A DNA stretch of 64,000 bases from Thalassospira profundimaris (GTDB taxonomy: Bacteria > Pseudomonadota > Alphaproteobacteria > Rhodospirillales > Thalassospiraceae), in the NCBI RefSeq assembly GCF_003326755.1, contig NZ_JPWH01000018.1, positions 1-64,000 of the forward strand. Reading direction: 5' to 3'. Below the pieces are notes generated by a model. The model did no database searches, was not told the origin of the DNA, and saw nothing but the letters and a program-made list of their open reading frames with translations. Made by a program: the position numbers and the translations under genes. Below are positions 29,967 to 39,999 of this stretch, piece after piece. How positions within the stretch are numbered: position 1 is the stretch's first letter; every line of letters begins with the position of its first letter.

Positions 29967-30830
29967 TCAGGAAATGCTTTTGCCCTGTTCGCCCGCGATT
30001 TCCTGAATAAATTGCCAGGCGACTCGCCCTGAACGACTGCCGCGTGTTACGGTCCACTCCTTGGCACGGGCAAAAAGAGTGTCTTGCGGCATATCCAGGC
30101 CATATTCTTTGGCATACCCGGCGATGATCTCGAAATAGATGTCTTGGGAAATATTGTGGAAACCAAGCCACAGGCCGAAGCGGTCAGACAGCGAGACTTT
30201 TTCTTCAACGGCTTCGGACGGGTTGATTGCAGTTGAGCGTTCGTTTTCAATCATGTCACGCGCCATTAAATGGCGGCGATTGGATGTGGCATAGAAAATA
30301 ACGTTTTCCGGGCGGCCCTCGATCCCGCCATCCAGTACGGCTTTAAGCGATTTGTATGATTCGTCTTGCAAATCAAAGGAAAGATCATCGCAAAAAAGCA
30401 CGGTTTTGCGTTGACCGTCTTGCAGAATTTTTAACAGGACGGGCAGGGTGGGAATATCTTCACGGTGAATTTCCACCAGCGCCAAAGATGACGGTGTTTC
30501 CTGATTGATCAGCGCGTGCATGGCCTTGACGATCGAGCTTTTGCCCGTACCACGTGCGCCCCATAACAGCGCATTATTTGCCGGCAGCCCCTGTGCGAAC
30601 CGTTTGGTGTTATTATAAAGAATACGCTTTTGCTGTTCGATCCCCTGCAAAAGCCCGATATCGACCCGGTTTACCTGCTTGACCGGCTGCAAATATCCGG
30701 TTTCGGCATGCCAGACAAAGGCATCTGCAATTGAAAGGTCGTTGTGCTGGCGTGGCGGCGGAGCCATCCTTTCAAGCGCATCGGCAATACGGTTTAATGC
30801 GGGCAGCAAATCGGCAAGGGTATCTGTCAT
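29967..30830 (-). CDS. AAA+ ATPase of the DUF815 family
   Basis: A 287-residue P-loop ATPase. Walker A is GARGTGKSS (91-99), Walker B is KTVLFCDDLSF, and sensor-like YATSNRRHLM and the arginine-rich SDRFGLWLGF follow. DUF815 proteins are widespread and conserved in alphaproteobacteria next to nlpD and yajC, but their role is not established. The open frame extends to 30998. ATG 30830 has an AGAGG ribosome site and gives the usual family N-terminus. Confidence 0.88.
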   Translation of the reverse strand: MTDTLADLLPALNRIADALERMAPPPRQHNDLSIADAFVWHAETGYLQPVKQVNRVDIGLLQGIEQQKRILYNNTKRFAQGLPANNALLWGARGTGKSSIVKAMHALINQETPSSLALVEIHREDIPTLPVLLKILQDGQRKTVLFCDDLSFDLQDESYKSLKAVLDGGIEGRPENVIFYATSNRRHLMARDMIENERSTAINPSEAVEEKVSLSDRFGLWLGFHNISQDIYFEIIAGYAKEYGLDMPQDTLFARAKEWTVTRGSRSGRVAWQFIQEIAGEQGKSIS

Positions 30831-31135
30831 CGGGGCCTCTGGAACATTTTCATTTTTGATGGCAGGGAAGGTTGTTCCCGACACGTCGTGGCCGAACCCT
30901 AGCACAGCAAGGTTTGCGTGGAATAGTCCGTTTGAAGCCGCATCAAAACTGTGAATCCCGTCACAAAGACACCTGGAAACCGGAAATTCAACCCGCAATG
31001 CGCAAGGATGTGTGATTTATAAGGCACGGGCAGGCGAGTTTAAGGCAAAATGAAGCGATCTTTCTTGCAACGGCGCTGCACACCGTTATATTCCGGCAGT
31101 TGATTGGTTTTTCTGTTTTAGGTTAGGAGTTCCTA
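30831..31135. other. Divergent intergenic region, DUF815 ATPase gene to yajC
   Basis: I see no coding frame in these 305 bases. The yajC promoter candidate is at 31065-31092. A promoter for the minus-strand ATPase gene must also lie here, but I could not pick one with confidence. Confidence 0.4.
31065..31092 (+). promoter_or_regulatory. Possible promoter of yajC-secD-secF
   Basis: TTGCAA (31065-31070) and TATATT (31087-31092) are 16 bases apart, 44 bases before the yajC start codon. Confidence 0.45.
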
Positions 31136-31525
31136 ATGTTGATTTCACCGGCTTTTGCTCAGGGTGCTGGTGGCGCTGCTGGCGGAGCGGATATGCTGAC
31201 CAGCTTTCTGCCGCTGATCCTGATTTTTGTGGTTTTCTACTTTTTGCTGATTCGTCCGCAGCAGAAGAAACAGAAAGAACACAAAGCAATGCTGGCTGCG
31301 GTTCGCCGCGGTGATAAAATCGTTACGGCTGGTGGGATCATCGGAACCGTTGCCAAGGTTGTTTCGGATGAAGAAGTCTCTGTCGAGATTGCCGAAGGTG
31401 TGAAAGTCAAAGTCGCACGCGGCATGATCTCGAATGTGTTGTCACGCACTGAACCGGCCAAGGGCGGTTCGGATGCCGATAACAAGGCAGACGACAAAAA
31501 AACTGACGAAGTCAAAAAAGACTGA
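31136..31525 (+). CDS. yajC: Sec translocase accessory subunit YajC
   Basis: A 129-residue single-pass protein. The TM segment LPLILIFVVFYFLLIRPQQKKQKEH, VRRGDKIVTAGGIIGTV and the small beta domain are diagnostic. It associates with SecD-SecF at the translocon. A TAGGAG ribosome site precedes the ATG. The acidic/lysine-rich C-terminal tail is longer than in E. coli. Confidence 0.95.
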   Translation: MLISPAFAQGAGGAAGGADMLTSFLPLILIFVVFYFLLIRPQQKKQKEHKAMLAAVRRGDKIVTAGGIIGTVAKVVSDEEVSVEIAEGVKVKVARGMISNVLSRTEPAKGGSDADNKADDKKTDEVKKD

Positions 31526-31672
31526 TTTTTGTCACAGCTTCGGGCGGAACCAGCAGGTTCCGCCTTTCTGCATATTACTGGCGGTCGGCCGGGCAAGTCC
31601 TTCCTTTTTATCCTGATTGAGCCCTGAGCCCGATGTCGCAATGTTCCCCAGACATCTCTGGTTAAAGGACAC

Positions 31673-33244
31673 ATGCTTTATTTTACCAAATGGAAAGCAG
31701 CGCTGGTTTTGCTGGTGTGTGCTTTGGGCGTGATATATGCCGCGCCAAACTTTCTTCCCAAGGGCACATTCCCTACCGAAGCAAGCTGGATGCCCGGCAA
31801 GCAGATCAGCCTGGGTCTTGACCTGCGGGGCGGTTCCCACATGCTTTTGGAAGTCGGGGTCGATAGCGTTATTCGTGAACGTTATGATTCCCTGACCGAA
31901 AACATGCGTGATGCCCTGCGCGAAGCCCGTATCCGCTATCGCGGGCTGCGCGGTTCGGCTGACGGGGCATCTGTCACCATCGTCAATGATGATGATGTCG
32001 AGAAGGCCCGTTCACTGATTGCAAAACTGGACCCGCAGACGGTTGTTGGCGGTGACGGCAATCATATCATGGTAACTTACAACGAAAAAACGCGCCGCGA
32101 AATGGTCGATCGCGCCATTAGCCAGTCGCTTGAAGTTGTACGTCGTCGTGTTGACGAACTGGGAACGACGGAACCGTCGATCCAACGTCAGGGTGAAGAC
32201 CGCATCGTTGTGCAGGTTCCGGGGCTTAATGATCCCTCGCGTTTGCGGGATATTCTGGGCCGGACGGCAAAGATGAATTTTCATCTGATCAATGAAAGCA
32301 AAACGCCGCAACAGGCGCGTGAAACCGGCATTCCGCCGGGGGCAGTCATTATGCCGGGTGCGGACGATGCGTCAGCAGGCGCACCGCAGGAATATCTGGT
32401 GGACCGTCGCGTTGTTGTTTCTGGTGACAACCTGATTGACAGCCAGCCAACCTTTAATGACGGACGCCCCGTTGTTTCCTTCCGTTTTGATGCTGCAGGT
32501 GGCGCACGTTTTGGTGACGTGACCAGTAAAAATACCGGCCGGCGTCTTGCCATCGTGCTTGATGGCAAGGTGATTTCGGCACCGCGCATCAATGAACCCA
32601 TTATGGGCGGAAGCGGCATTATTACCGGCCAGTTCAGTGTCCAGGAAGCAAACGATTTGTCGTTGCTGTTGCGCGCTGGTGCCTTGCCTGCGCCGATGAA
32701 GATCCTTGAAGAACGGTCTATCGGTCCGGGGCTTGGTCAGGATTCTATTGAATCAGGTGAAATTGCCTCTGTTCTGGGGATGGTGTTCGTCGTTGTCTTC
32801 ATGGCGATCAGCTATGGCCTGTTTGGTATTTTTGCCAACATTGCGCTGATGATAAACCTGATCCTGATTTTGGCCGTTATGTCGATTTTGCAGGCGACAC
32901 TGACATTGCCGGGCATTGCCGGTATCGTCCTGACAGTGGGGATGGCGGTTGACGCCAACGTTCTGATTTTTGAACGTATCCGCGAGGAACGAAAAATCGG
33001 CCGATCCATCATCAGTTCGATTGATGCCGGTTATCGGAGTGCGATGTCGACCATTCTTGATGCCAACATCACCACGCTGATTGCCGCTTTGGTGCTGTTC
33101 AGCTTCGGTTCAGGCCCGATCAAGGGTTTTGCCGTGACACTGGCCATCGGGATCATCACATCGATGTTTGCCGCCATTTGGGTGACACGACTGATTGTGG
33201 CCTACTGGGTCAAGTATCGTCGTCCCACCGAACTGGTGTTGTGA
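31673..33244 (+). CDS. secD: Protein translocase subunit SecD
   Basis: A 523-residue membrane protein with six TM segments that uses the proton gradient to complete Sec export. LGLDLRGGSHMLLEV near the N-terminus, the large periplasmic P1 domain (about 50-340), and the C-terminal GMAVDANVLIFERIREE are the family marks. It is separate from SecF, not fused. The secF start lies 19 bases after its stop. Confidence 0.97.
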   Translation: MLYFTKWKAALVLLVCALGVIYAAPNFLPKGTFPTEASWMPGKQISLGLDLRGGSHMLLEVGVDSVIRERYDSLTENMRDALREARIRYRGLRGSADGASVTIVNDDDVEKARSLIAKLDPQTVVGGDGNHIMVTYNEKTRREMVDRAISQSLEVVRRRVDELGTTEPSIQRQGEDRIVVQVPGLNDPSRLRDILGRTAKMNFHLINESKTPQQARETGIPPGAVIMPGADDASAGAPQEYLVDRRVVVSGDNLIDSQPTFNDGRPVVSFRFDAAGGARFGDVTSKNTGRRLAIVLDGKVISAPRINEPIMGGSGIITGQFSVQEANDLSLLLRAGALPAPMKILEERSIGPGLGQDSIESGEIASVLGMVFVVVFMAISYGLFGIFANIALMINLILILAVMSILQATLTLPGIAGIVLTVGMAVDANVLIFERIREERKIGRSIISSIDAGYRSAMSTILDANITTLIAALVLFSFGSGPIKGFAVTLAIGIITSMFAAIWVTRLIVAYWVKYRRPTELVL

Positions 33245-33263
33245 GGAAGGGAGCAATACGCAC

Positions 33264-34202
33264 ATGAAACCTTTGCATATGGTTCCGGATGATGTGAACA
33301 TCCCGTTCCTCAAAGTCCGAAAGCTGTTTTATATCTTCTCGCTCTCGATGGTTATTGTTTCGGGGGTTCTGTTCTTCACCAAAGGGCTGAATTTCGGTAT
33401 CGACTTTCGGGGCGGTATTCTGCTTGAAATCAAAACTGAAGGCCCGGCAGATGTAACGGCGCTGCGTAACAATCTGGGCAGTCTGGGGCTGGGGGATGTT
33501 GCCATCCAGCAATTTGGTGAACCGGACGACGTTCTGATTCAGCTTCAGCGCCAGGATGGCGATGAAAAGGCCCAGATGGCGGCGCTGGAAACCGTTACCA
33601 AGGCACTTGGTGACGGGGTCAGCATCCGTCGGTCCGAACTTGTCGGGCCGAAAGTTGGGAGCGAGCTAAAAGAAGCCGGTTTATTCTCCGTCCTGATCTC
33701 GCTCGCGCTGATCATGATTTATATCTGGCTGCGCTTTGAATGGCAGTTTGCCGTCGCGTCGGTTGTTGCCTTGTTGCATGACGTGATCATCACGGTCGGC
33801 CTGTTTGTGGTGTCGGGTATTCAGTTTGACCTGGCAACACTGGCGGCTATTCTGACGGTTGGTGGCTATTCGATTAACGATACGGTGGTTGTCTTTGACC
33901 GTATTCGCGAATTCATGCGCAAATACCGCAAAATGGATCTGCCGGAACTTCTCGATCTGTCGATCAATACAACGCTGTCACGTACGGTAATGACGTCCTT
34001 TACGACATTGCTGGCCCTGATTGCGCTGTTCCTGTTTGGCGGCGAAGCCATCCGCGGTTTCACCTTTGCCCTGATTTTCGGTATCTTGATCGGGACTTAT
34101 TCGTCGATCTGTGTGGCATCGCCGTTGCTGATTGTGTTTAAGTTGCGCCGAAAGATCCCCGAGGGCGAGGAGAGCAAAACCGAAGAGGCAAATGCGCTTT
34201 AG
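33264..34202 (+). CDS. secF: Protein translocase subunit SecF
   Basis: A 312-residue partner of SecD with six TM segments. FGIDFRGGILLEIKTEGPAD and GYSINDTVVVFDRIRE are characteristic. ATG 33264 follows AGGAAGGGAG; an open frame upstream overlaps secD and is not needed. A terminator follows at 34245. Confidence 0.97.
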   Translation: MKPLHMVPDDVNIPFLKVRKLFYIFSLSMVIVSGVLFFTKGLNFGIDFRGGILLEIKTEGPADVTALRNNLGSLGLGDVAIQQFGEPDDVLIQLQRQDGDEKAQMAALETVTKALGDGVSIRRSELVGPKVGSELKEAGLFSVLISLALIMIYIWLRFEWQFAVASVVALLHDVIITVGLFVVSGIQFDLATLAAILTVGGYSINDTVVVFDRIREFMRKYRKMDLPELLDLSINTTLSRTVMTSFTTLLALIALFLFGGEAIRGFTFALIFGILIGTYSSICVASPLLIVFKLRRKIPEGEESKTEEANAL

Positions 34203-34244
34203 GTTTGTCTTGCGTTAACATTTGATCGTGCCAGACATTTACAG

Positions 34245-34282
34245 AAAGGCCGGGTTCGTGCGACAACGATCCGGCCTTTTTT
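34245..34282 (+). terminator. Terminator after secF
   Basis: AAAGGCCGG (34245-34253) pairs with CCGGCCTTT (34271-34279), followed by further T. Confidence 0.85.
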
Positions 34283-34340
34283 GTGCCCAATGCAGGCGCG
34301 ATAAGCGTTACCCCATTCGTTATGATAAGCGAGGTCTCTC

Positions 34341-34721
34341 ATGTCGATAGACGTTACACCGATGGTGGCATCGGGCCGCAAACTTGTTTCCAGTTACGGG
34401 GATGGCCTGTTCCGGTTTGGCAATGAAAAGGCCGAGGGCTCTGTTCTGTTGTTTCCGGGGGAGTTCCTGTCCTGGCCGCATCAGGACATGACCACTGTGA
34501 CAGAGGATTCGTTTGCCGAGATTATTTCACGGGCCGGGCACATTGATATTTTACTGTTGGGCATGGGAACCAGAATGCAACCGGTGAAAACCGCCTGGCG
34601 CAATGCCTTGCGTCCACATGGCATTGTTATTGAACCGATGGATACCGGTGCAGCTTGCCGGACTTTTAATGTGCTGTTATCCGAGGAACGCCGCGTGGCC
34701 GCAGCATTGATAGCGGTTTGA
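34341..34721 (+). CDS. Mth938-domain protein (NDUFAF3-like)
   Basis: A 126-residue protein of the Mth938/DUF498 fold. Family features are GDGLFRFGNEKAEGSVLLFPGEFLSWP, ILLLGMGTRMQPV and IVIEPMDTGAACRTFNVLLSEERRVAAALI. The human homologue NDUFAF3 is a complex I assembly factor. The bacterial role is not settled. Linkage to yajC-secDF is recurrent in alphaproteobacteria. Confidence 0.88.
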   Translation: MSIDVTPMVASGRKLVSSYGDGLFRFGNEKAEGSVLLFPGEFLSWPHQDMTTVTEDSFAEIISRAGHIDILLLGMGTRMQPVKTAWRNALRPHGIVIEPMDTGAACRTFNVLLSEERRVAAALIAV

Positions 34722-34888
34722 TCCGGCGATGTTCGTATGATGATGGTTTATTGGCTTTTGCCGGAACATTTAATGCCCTCTGACGCGTTGTATGGAATAG
34801 ATAACATACACACAGACAGGGGATGATGCGGCGTCTGGCGGGCGAGGATTGAGAGTGTGCTGCAAAAGGCGGGCCGCATTTCTGATAT

Positions 34889-36091
34889 ATGGAAGAGTTG
34901 ACTTCGCGACTGCATGGTCTGACTGAGCATCTTGTTGCCAAATTCACCGACTGGGCCGACCTGGTTGGTGGCGGCGGCGTCGGGCGCGTGATTATCGCCA
35001 TTGCCGTTTTGCTGTTTTTTATTCTGGTTCGCAAATTGCTGGCGCATGGTGTTGTTGGTGGGGCGCGTCGGCTTGCAAATAATCGAAAACATCAAACACT
35101 GGCAATGATTTTCAATGCCATACAAACGCCTGTTGAAGTGTTTGTTGTGTTGCTTGGGTTTTATTTTTCAACCGAAGTCATCGATTTTTCCGATAAAACC
35201 GATGCCGCCATTTTCAGCATTTTGCGGGTTTTTGTCATAGCCACGATTTTCTGGGCATTCTACCGCGTTGTCGAGCCGCTTGCGCTTGGGTTTAATACCT
35301 TTGCCGGCCGTTTTGGCGCAGGCCTGGCCGATGATTTGCGACAGTTTTTCATCCGATGCGTGCGAACCTTGGTGGTTGTGTTGGCCGGTGTCGCCTTGTT
35401 GGAAGACTGGGGCATCAATGTTACGGCCTTTTTGGGCGGCCTGGGCCTGGCCGGTATGGCAATTGCCCTGGCGGCAAAGGATTCGGTGGCCAATGTCTTT
35501 GGCGGTCTGACCATTTTTGCCGATAAGCTGTTTAAGCGCGGAGACTGGATCGAAACACCACACTTTGAAGGGGTCGTCGAATTTGTTGGTTTGCGGGCCA
35601 CCAAGGTGCGTACCTTTTCCAAGGCGCTGGTGGTGATGCCCAACGCCGAAATCGTGGATTCACCGGTGATTAACTGGAGCCGCATGACCCATCGTCGCAT
35701 CAAAATGGTGATAGGCGTTGAATATCGTACCACCGCCGATCAGATTGAAAAAATCATAGAGCGGTTGCGCAACTTTTTGCGGGAAGATGAAGATGTTGCG
35801 CAGGAAGACGTGCCACAGATGGTGCATTTGGCCGATTTTGGCAGCAGTTCGATTAATATTGACCTTTATTATTTTACCCAAACCACCGACTGGCTGACAT
35901 GGCGCGACATTCGCAACCGACATATCATTGCTTTTAAACGCATTATCGAAGAAGAAGGCGCAGCATTTGCTTTCCCGTCCCAGTCTTTGTATGTGGAGAG
36001 CATGCCGGATGTGAAAATGGCTGAAAGGGCGGCGGATCGTGATGACCAAAACAATAATAGTGCGCCTCAAAACGCTCGGACTTCGGAATAG
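34889..36091 (+). CDS. Mechanosensitive channel of the MscS family
   Basis: A 400-residue membrane protein with about four N-terminal TM segments before the pore helix. The pore helix GGLGLAGMAIALAAKDSVANVFGGLTIFADKLFKRGDWI is nearly canonical. The soluble beta and alpha-beta vestibule domains follow to about residue 375. Such channels release solutes on hypo-osmotic shock. It is larger than E. coli MscS (286) because of extra TM helices at the N-terminus. Confidence 0.94.
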   Translation: MEELTSRLHGLTEHLVAKFTDWADLVGGGGVGRVIIAIAVLLFFILVRKLLAHGVVGGARRLANNRKHQTLAMIFNAIQTPVEVFVVLLGFYFSTEVIDFSDKTDAAIFSILRVFVIATIFWAFYRVVEPLALGFNTFAGRFGAGLADDLRQFFIRCVRTLVVVLAGVALLEDWGINVTAFLGGLGLAGMAIALAAKDSVANVFGGLTIFADKLFKRGDWIETPHFEGVVEFVGLRATKVRTFSKALVVMPNAEIVDSPVINWSRMTHRRIKMVIGVEYRTTADQIEKIIERLRNFLREDEDVAQEDVPQMVHLADFGSSSINIDLYYFTQTTDWLTWRDIRNRHIIAFKRIIEEEGAAFAFPSQSLYVESMPDVKMAERAADRDDQNNNSAPQNARTSE

Positions 36092-36132
36092 GTTGGGCGA
36101 GAGTTTGGGAAGCAACGGATAATTAGAAATCG

Positions 36133-36978
36133 ATGAGTGAGACACCAAACCTTTCCTATTGTGCCGACTATGTCCGGCGGAACGACAAGGATCGTTTCCT
36201 GTGCGCGCTTTTCGCTCCGGCAGACAGGCGCGAAGATCTGTTCACGCTTTATGCCTTTAATCAGGAAATATCGAAAACCCGGGAAATGGTCAGTGAGGCC
36301 ATGCTGGGGCAAATTCGCCTGCAATGGTGGCGGGACGCCCTGGCTGATATTGCCAAAGGTGAAATCCGCAAGCACGAGGTTGTCGCGCCGCTGGCGGATC
36401 TGATCGGGCAGGGACGTGTAGAGCCCAAAACCCTTGAAGCCATGATCGATGCCAGGGAGTTTGATCTGTTTGACAAGGCCCCCCAAGATATGGCTGCCCT
36501 TGAAAATTATATCGATGAAACATCGGGCCGGTTAAGTGAAGCAGCGGCAAAGCTGCTTGGTGCAGAAGAAGAGACGGCGCTGAAGGCGGCGCGTCTTGCT
36601 GGCAATGCCTATGGTCTGGTTGGAATTTTACGTGCGATGGTGTTTCACGGGCGCGCAAAACGCCAATATATTCCCGAGGAATATATGCAGAAATATGGTG
36701 TGGCAACGGGGGACATTTTTGAATTTCGCAAGACCGATGCGGTAAGAGCAATGACCCGTGATCTGGCCCGACAGGCGCAGGATAAAATCGATACGGCACG
36801 AAAAATGCGTCGTCACTTACCGAAAAAAGCTGTACCGGCAGCCTTGCCTGTTACTTTGGCGGAGAATTATTTAAAGAAGCTGAAAAAAGCAGATTATGAT
36901 CCGTTTTCTGCCGAATTTGGCTTGGCTCGCCCTGCCAGCTTCAGGCTGACCTTACGGGCACTTTCGGGATATTGGTAA
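36133..36978 (+). CDS. Squalene/phytoene synthase-like protein (NDUFAF6-like)
   Basis: A 281-residue trans-isoprenyl synthase fold protein: CADYVRRNDKDRFLCALFAP, LFTLYAFNQEISKTREMVSEAMLGQIRLQWWRDAL, and AGNAYGLVGILRAM. The two aspartate-rich DxxxD motifs needed for prenyl diphosphate chemistry are absent, so it is not expected to make squalene or phytoene. The mitochondrial homologue NDUFAF6 is a complex I assembly factor. It sits close to the NDUFAF3-like gene. Confidence 0.88.
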   Translation: MSETPNLSYCADYVRRNDKDRFLCALFAPADRREDLFTLYAFNQEISKTREMVSEAMLGQIRLQWWRDALADIAKGEIRKHEVVAPLADLIGQGRVEPKTLEAMIDAREFDLFDKAPQDMAALENYIDETSGRLSEAAAKLLGAEEETALKAARLAGNAYGLVGILRAMVFHGRAKRQYIPEEYMQKYGVATGDIFEFRKTDAVRAMTRDLARQAQDKIDTARKMRRHLPKKAVPAALPVTLAENYLKKLKKADYDPFSAEFGLARPASFRLTLRALSGYW

Positions 36979-37085
36979 GACTGTATCTTTACAACGGACA
37001 AAAAGGTTATAAATCTTTGTAGATCAACCGGTTCATAACCTGTCTTTGTTGGGTGTCCGGCGATCAAAGCTTGCGGGGTCCCTAA

Positions 37086-37649
37086 ATGAAAATATTTAGA
37101 AATATTGCGATCTTGGTCATCGTTCCGGTGGGCGTGTTAATGGCGTTCTGGTCGCATACGAACCGGGCGGCGGCAACCTCGATTGATCCTTTTGTGGGAA
37201 CCTATCACGGCACGGCCATTTCCGAAACGACGGACGAATTAAAAGCGCGTGATCTGGATGTAACGATCCGAAAAAAAGATGATGCCTTTACAGTCGACTG
37301 GTCAACCGTGATTTACAAATCCGATGGCCGGGAAAAAAAGTCCGCCCTTAGTATCGAGTTTTTCAATACTGACCGCCCCGAGATTTATGGCAGCGCCATG
37401 CGCACCGGCCTGTTTGGCAAGCGGGTGCCTAACGACCCGTTAAAAGGCCAACCCTTTGTCTGGGCGCGCATCGTTGGCAAAACCCTGACGGTTCATGCCA
37501 TGTATATTCTGGATGATGGTGGCTATGAAATGCAGGTTTACGAACGTACCCTTGATGCCGACGGCAATTTGGACCTGGTTTTCAAACGGTTTCGCAATGG
37601 TAAAAGCATTCGCGAAATCACCGGTGAGTTGACCCGCGTTAAATATTGA
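37086..37649 (+). CDS. Secreted protein of unknown function
   Basis: A 187-residue protein with an N-terminal hydrophobic segment (8-21) that could be a signal peptide or an anchor. The rest looks like a small beta-rich domain: DPFVGTYHGTAI, LDVTIRKKDDAFTVDWSTVIYKSDGREKKSALSIEF and GKTLTVHAMYILDDGGYEMQVYERTL alternate polar and hydrophobic residues. I do not recognise the family. It resembles lipocalin-like or DUF domains only in this general sense. Confidence 0.75.
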   Translation: MKIFRNIAILVIVPVGVLMAFWSHTNRAAATSIDPFVGTYHGTAISETTDELKARDLDVTIRKKDDAFTVDWSTVIYKSDGREKKSALSIEFFNTDRPEIYGSAMRTGLFGKRVPNDPLKGQPFVWARIVGKTLTVHAMYILDDGGYEMQVYERTLDADGNLDLVFKRFRNGKSIREITGELTRVKY

Positions 37650-37674
37650 TCTCTTTACGATCTGAAGACTTCAC

Positions 37675-37710
37675 ACAAAACGCCCGTGCTAGCTGCGCGG
37701 GCGTTTTGTC
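37675..37710. terminator. Bidirectional terminator before trmFO
   Basis: ACAAAACGCCCG (37675-37686) pairs perfectly with CGGGCGTTTTGT (37698-37709), giving a 12-base stem with T-runs on either strand between converging genes. Confidence 0.85.
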
Positions 37711-37742
37711 ATATGGATTGTATCTTCGTGTAAAGGGCTGTC

Positions 37743-39086
37743 TTAATGGCCGATTGCTGCCAGCCATTCATCAAAGGCAGGAATGGCACGGTCGGTATAA
37801 AGCTTTTTGCGATCCCGTCCTTTCACCCGTTTTTTAAGCTCCAGTTCCGGAAACAGACCAAAATTGACATTCATTGGCTGGAAGCTTTCGGCATCGGCTC
37901 CGCCGGTAATATGCCCCAAAAGCGCCCCCATTGCCGTGACTGCCGGGGGGAGGGGCAATTCGCGACCCAGTTTTTCCGCAGCCGTAAAGCGACCCGTCAT
38001 CAGGCCGACAGCCGCACTTTCAACATAGCCCTCGCATCCGGTAATCTGCCCGGCGAACCGGATGTCGCGACGGGATTTCAGCCGCAGGGTCGGGTCCAGC
38101 AGGCGCGGGGAATTCAGGAAGGTGTTGCGGTGAATGCCCCCCAGGCGGGCAAATTCGGCATTTTCGAGGCCGGGAATGGTTTTGAATACCTCGACCTGGG
38201 CCCCGTATTTCAGTTTCGTTTGAAAACCGACCATATTGTAAAGGGTGCCCAGCGCATTATCCTGACGAAGCTGCACGATGGCATAGGACTTGACGGTTGG
38301 ATCATGCGGGTTGGTCAGCCCCACTGGTTTCATCGGGCCGTGGCGCAGGGTTTCGCGCCCGCGTTCGGCCATGACTTCAATCGGCAGGCAGCCGTCAAAA
38401 TAGGGGGTATCTTTTTCCCAGTCCTTGAATTCGGTTTTTTCACCGGCCAGCAGCGCATCAATGAAATTGTTGTACTGCTCTTTGTTCATCGGACAGTTGA
38501 TGTAATCCTTACCATCGCCTTTGTCATAACGTGACTGGAACCATGCTTTGTCAAAGTCGATGCTTTCCTTATACAGGATCGGCGCAATGGCATCGAAAAA
38601 CGCCAGTGACTTCTCGCCAGTTTGTTCCAGAATGGCCGCCGCAAGCGAGCCTGAAGTCAACGGGCCGGTGGCGATAATGGTGTTGCCCCATTCAACGGGG
38701 GGAAGACCGCTAATCTCGCCACGTTCCATTGATATGAGGGGGTGGTTCATCAGGGCGTCGGTAACGGCCTGGGAAAACCCTTCACGGTCCACTGCCAGCG
38801 CCGCACCTGCCGGGACTTTATGGTCATCCGCACAGCGCAGAATAAGCGAGTTTGCCCGGCGCATTTCATCATGAATCAGGCCAACCGCATTATATTCCTT
38901 GTCATCGGAACGGAACGAATTGGAACAGACCAGTTCGGCACATTTGTCGGTTTGGTGGGCATCGGTCGGGCGTTCCGGGCGCATTTCGTGAATGATCACG
39001 GGGATACCGGCCTCGGCCAGTTGCCAGGCCGCTTCACTGCCAGCCAAGCCAGCGCCAATGATATGAACAGGTGTAACCGTTTCCAA
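37743..39086 (-). CDS. trmFO: Methylenetetrahydrofolate--tRNA-(uracil-5-)-methyltransferase
   Basis: A 447-residue FAD enzyme that makes ribothymidine at position 54 of tRNA using methylene-THF and FADH2. The Rossmann start [44 protein letters not shown] and the C-terminal [15 protein letters not shown] are diagnostic. Alone on the minus strand between two plus-strand genes. Confidence 0.96.
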   Translation of the reverse strand: METVTPVHIIGAGLAGSEAAWQLAEAGIPVIIHEMRPERPTDAHQTDKCAELVCSNSFRSDDKEYNAVGLIHDEMRRANSLILRCADDHKVPAGAALAVDREGFSQAVTDALMNHPLISMERGEISGLPPVEWGNTIIATGPLTSGSLAAAILEQTGEKSLAFFDAIAPILYKESIDFDKAWFQSRYDKGDGKDYINCPMNKEQYNNFIDALLAGEKTEFKDWEKDTPYFDGCLPIEVMAERGRETLRHGPMKPVGLTNPHDPTVKSYAIVQLRQDNALGTLYNMVGFQTKLKYGAQVEVFKTIPGLENAEFARLGGIHRNTFLNSPRLLDPTLRLKSRRDIRFAGQITGCEGYVESAAVGLMTGRFTAAEKLGRELPLPPAVTAMGALLGHITGGADAESFQPMNVNFGLFPELELKKRVKGRDRKKLYTDRAIPAFDEWLAAIGH

Positions 39087-39305
39087 GCTGAACCTCCGTC
39101 AGAACAGGTTTTGGCTCAAAGCCAAGTTTGGCCCCACACATAGCGGTCCACGGGCATAAATATCAAGTCAATTGCTGAAAATTACCGCGTTTGGTGAAGG
39201 GATCACTGCCATAAGCGTGTTCCTTGTCACATTTGTGCCCCTCTGGCGTCGATCAGGACGGTCTGACAACATATCGACATTGTGCATAAGGAATAAACTC
39301 AAGCC

Positions 39306-39974
39306 ATGACTGATCCAGCAGATGCTCCAAAATCTGTGGTCACACCCCCCTCAGATACGAATACTGGTTCTGACACTGTCAGTAAAAGTACTTCATCCAC
39401 GTCAAACGGCTTTTTGTCGATTTTGGTGGCCGGAGGGGATGTTGCCCGTTTATCGGCTGCCAGCTTTGCGCTGATATGCTCGCCCTTGGTGTTACTTGCG
39501 GTTCTGGCGATATTTTTCGCCATTGACGTGATCGTTAGTTCCTGGGGTGGGCGGTTATTCGGATTCAGTTATGATCTGGTTTTCTTTGTCGGGATATTTG
39601 GCGCACTGGGCGCAATGGTAAGCGTTATGCTCCATATTAGTGACCCGCAGGAATGGCAGAATTTATCCCCGCTTGATGTTTTCTTTCGCTTTTTGTTCCG
39701 GCCGTTTTTGGGGTTCGTTTATGCTGTGCTGGCGTTGTTGATTGTGCGGGCAGATATTATTCCTGACAGGCTTGATCAGCTTCAGGCCATTCGTGACCTG
39801 AACGAGCTGGGCTCGCTCAAGCTTGATGCCGATAGCGGGCAGCAAGTTGCCATTATGCTTCTTCTTGCCTTTCTGGCGGGCTTTAGCGAACGGTTGGTCA
39901 AAGCCATCCTGCAAACAGTCGAGGGCCGCATCCGGGCGCTGGCGATTGGTTCCGATAACGCCAAAACAACCTGA
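39306..39974 (+). CDS. Membrane protein of unknown function
   Basis: A 222-residue protein. A Ser/Thr/Asp-rich N-terminus of about 35 residues is followed by four likely TM segments: about 50-75, 88-110, 130-148 and 178-195. I recognise no family. The C-terminal stretch SGQQVAIMLLLAFLAGFSERLVKAILQTVEGRI recalls helices seen in several bacterial membrane proteins with GFSE motifs, but this gives no function. It converges on uvrA, with 25 bases between the stops. Confidence 0.7.
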   Translation: MTDPADAPKSVVTPPSDTNTGSDTVSKSTSSTSNGFLSILVAGGDVARLSAASFALICSPLVLLAVLAIFFAIDVIVSSWGGRLFGFSYDLVFFVGIFGALGAMVSVMLHISDPQEWQNLSPLDVFFRFLFRPFLGFVYAVLALLIVRADIIPDRLDQLQAIRDLNELGSLKLDADSGQQVAIMLLLAFLAGFSERLVKAILQTVEGRIRALAIGSDNAKTT

Positions 39975-39999
39975 TGCGGTCCCACGGCCAAAATGAACA

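Noticed and set aside
36999-37050. Inverted repeat AGGTTAT...ATAACCT before the unknown secreted protein
   Set aside because: The arms are short and far apart with an AT-rich interior; I could not tell it from chance.
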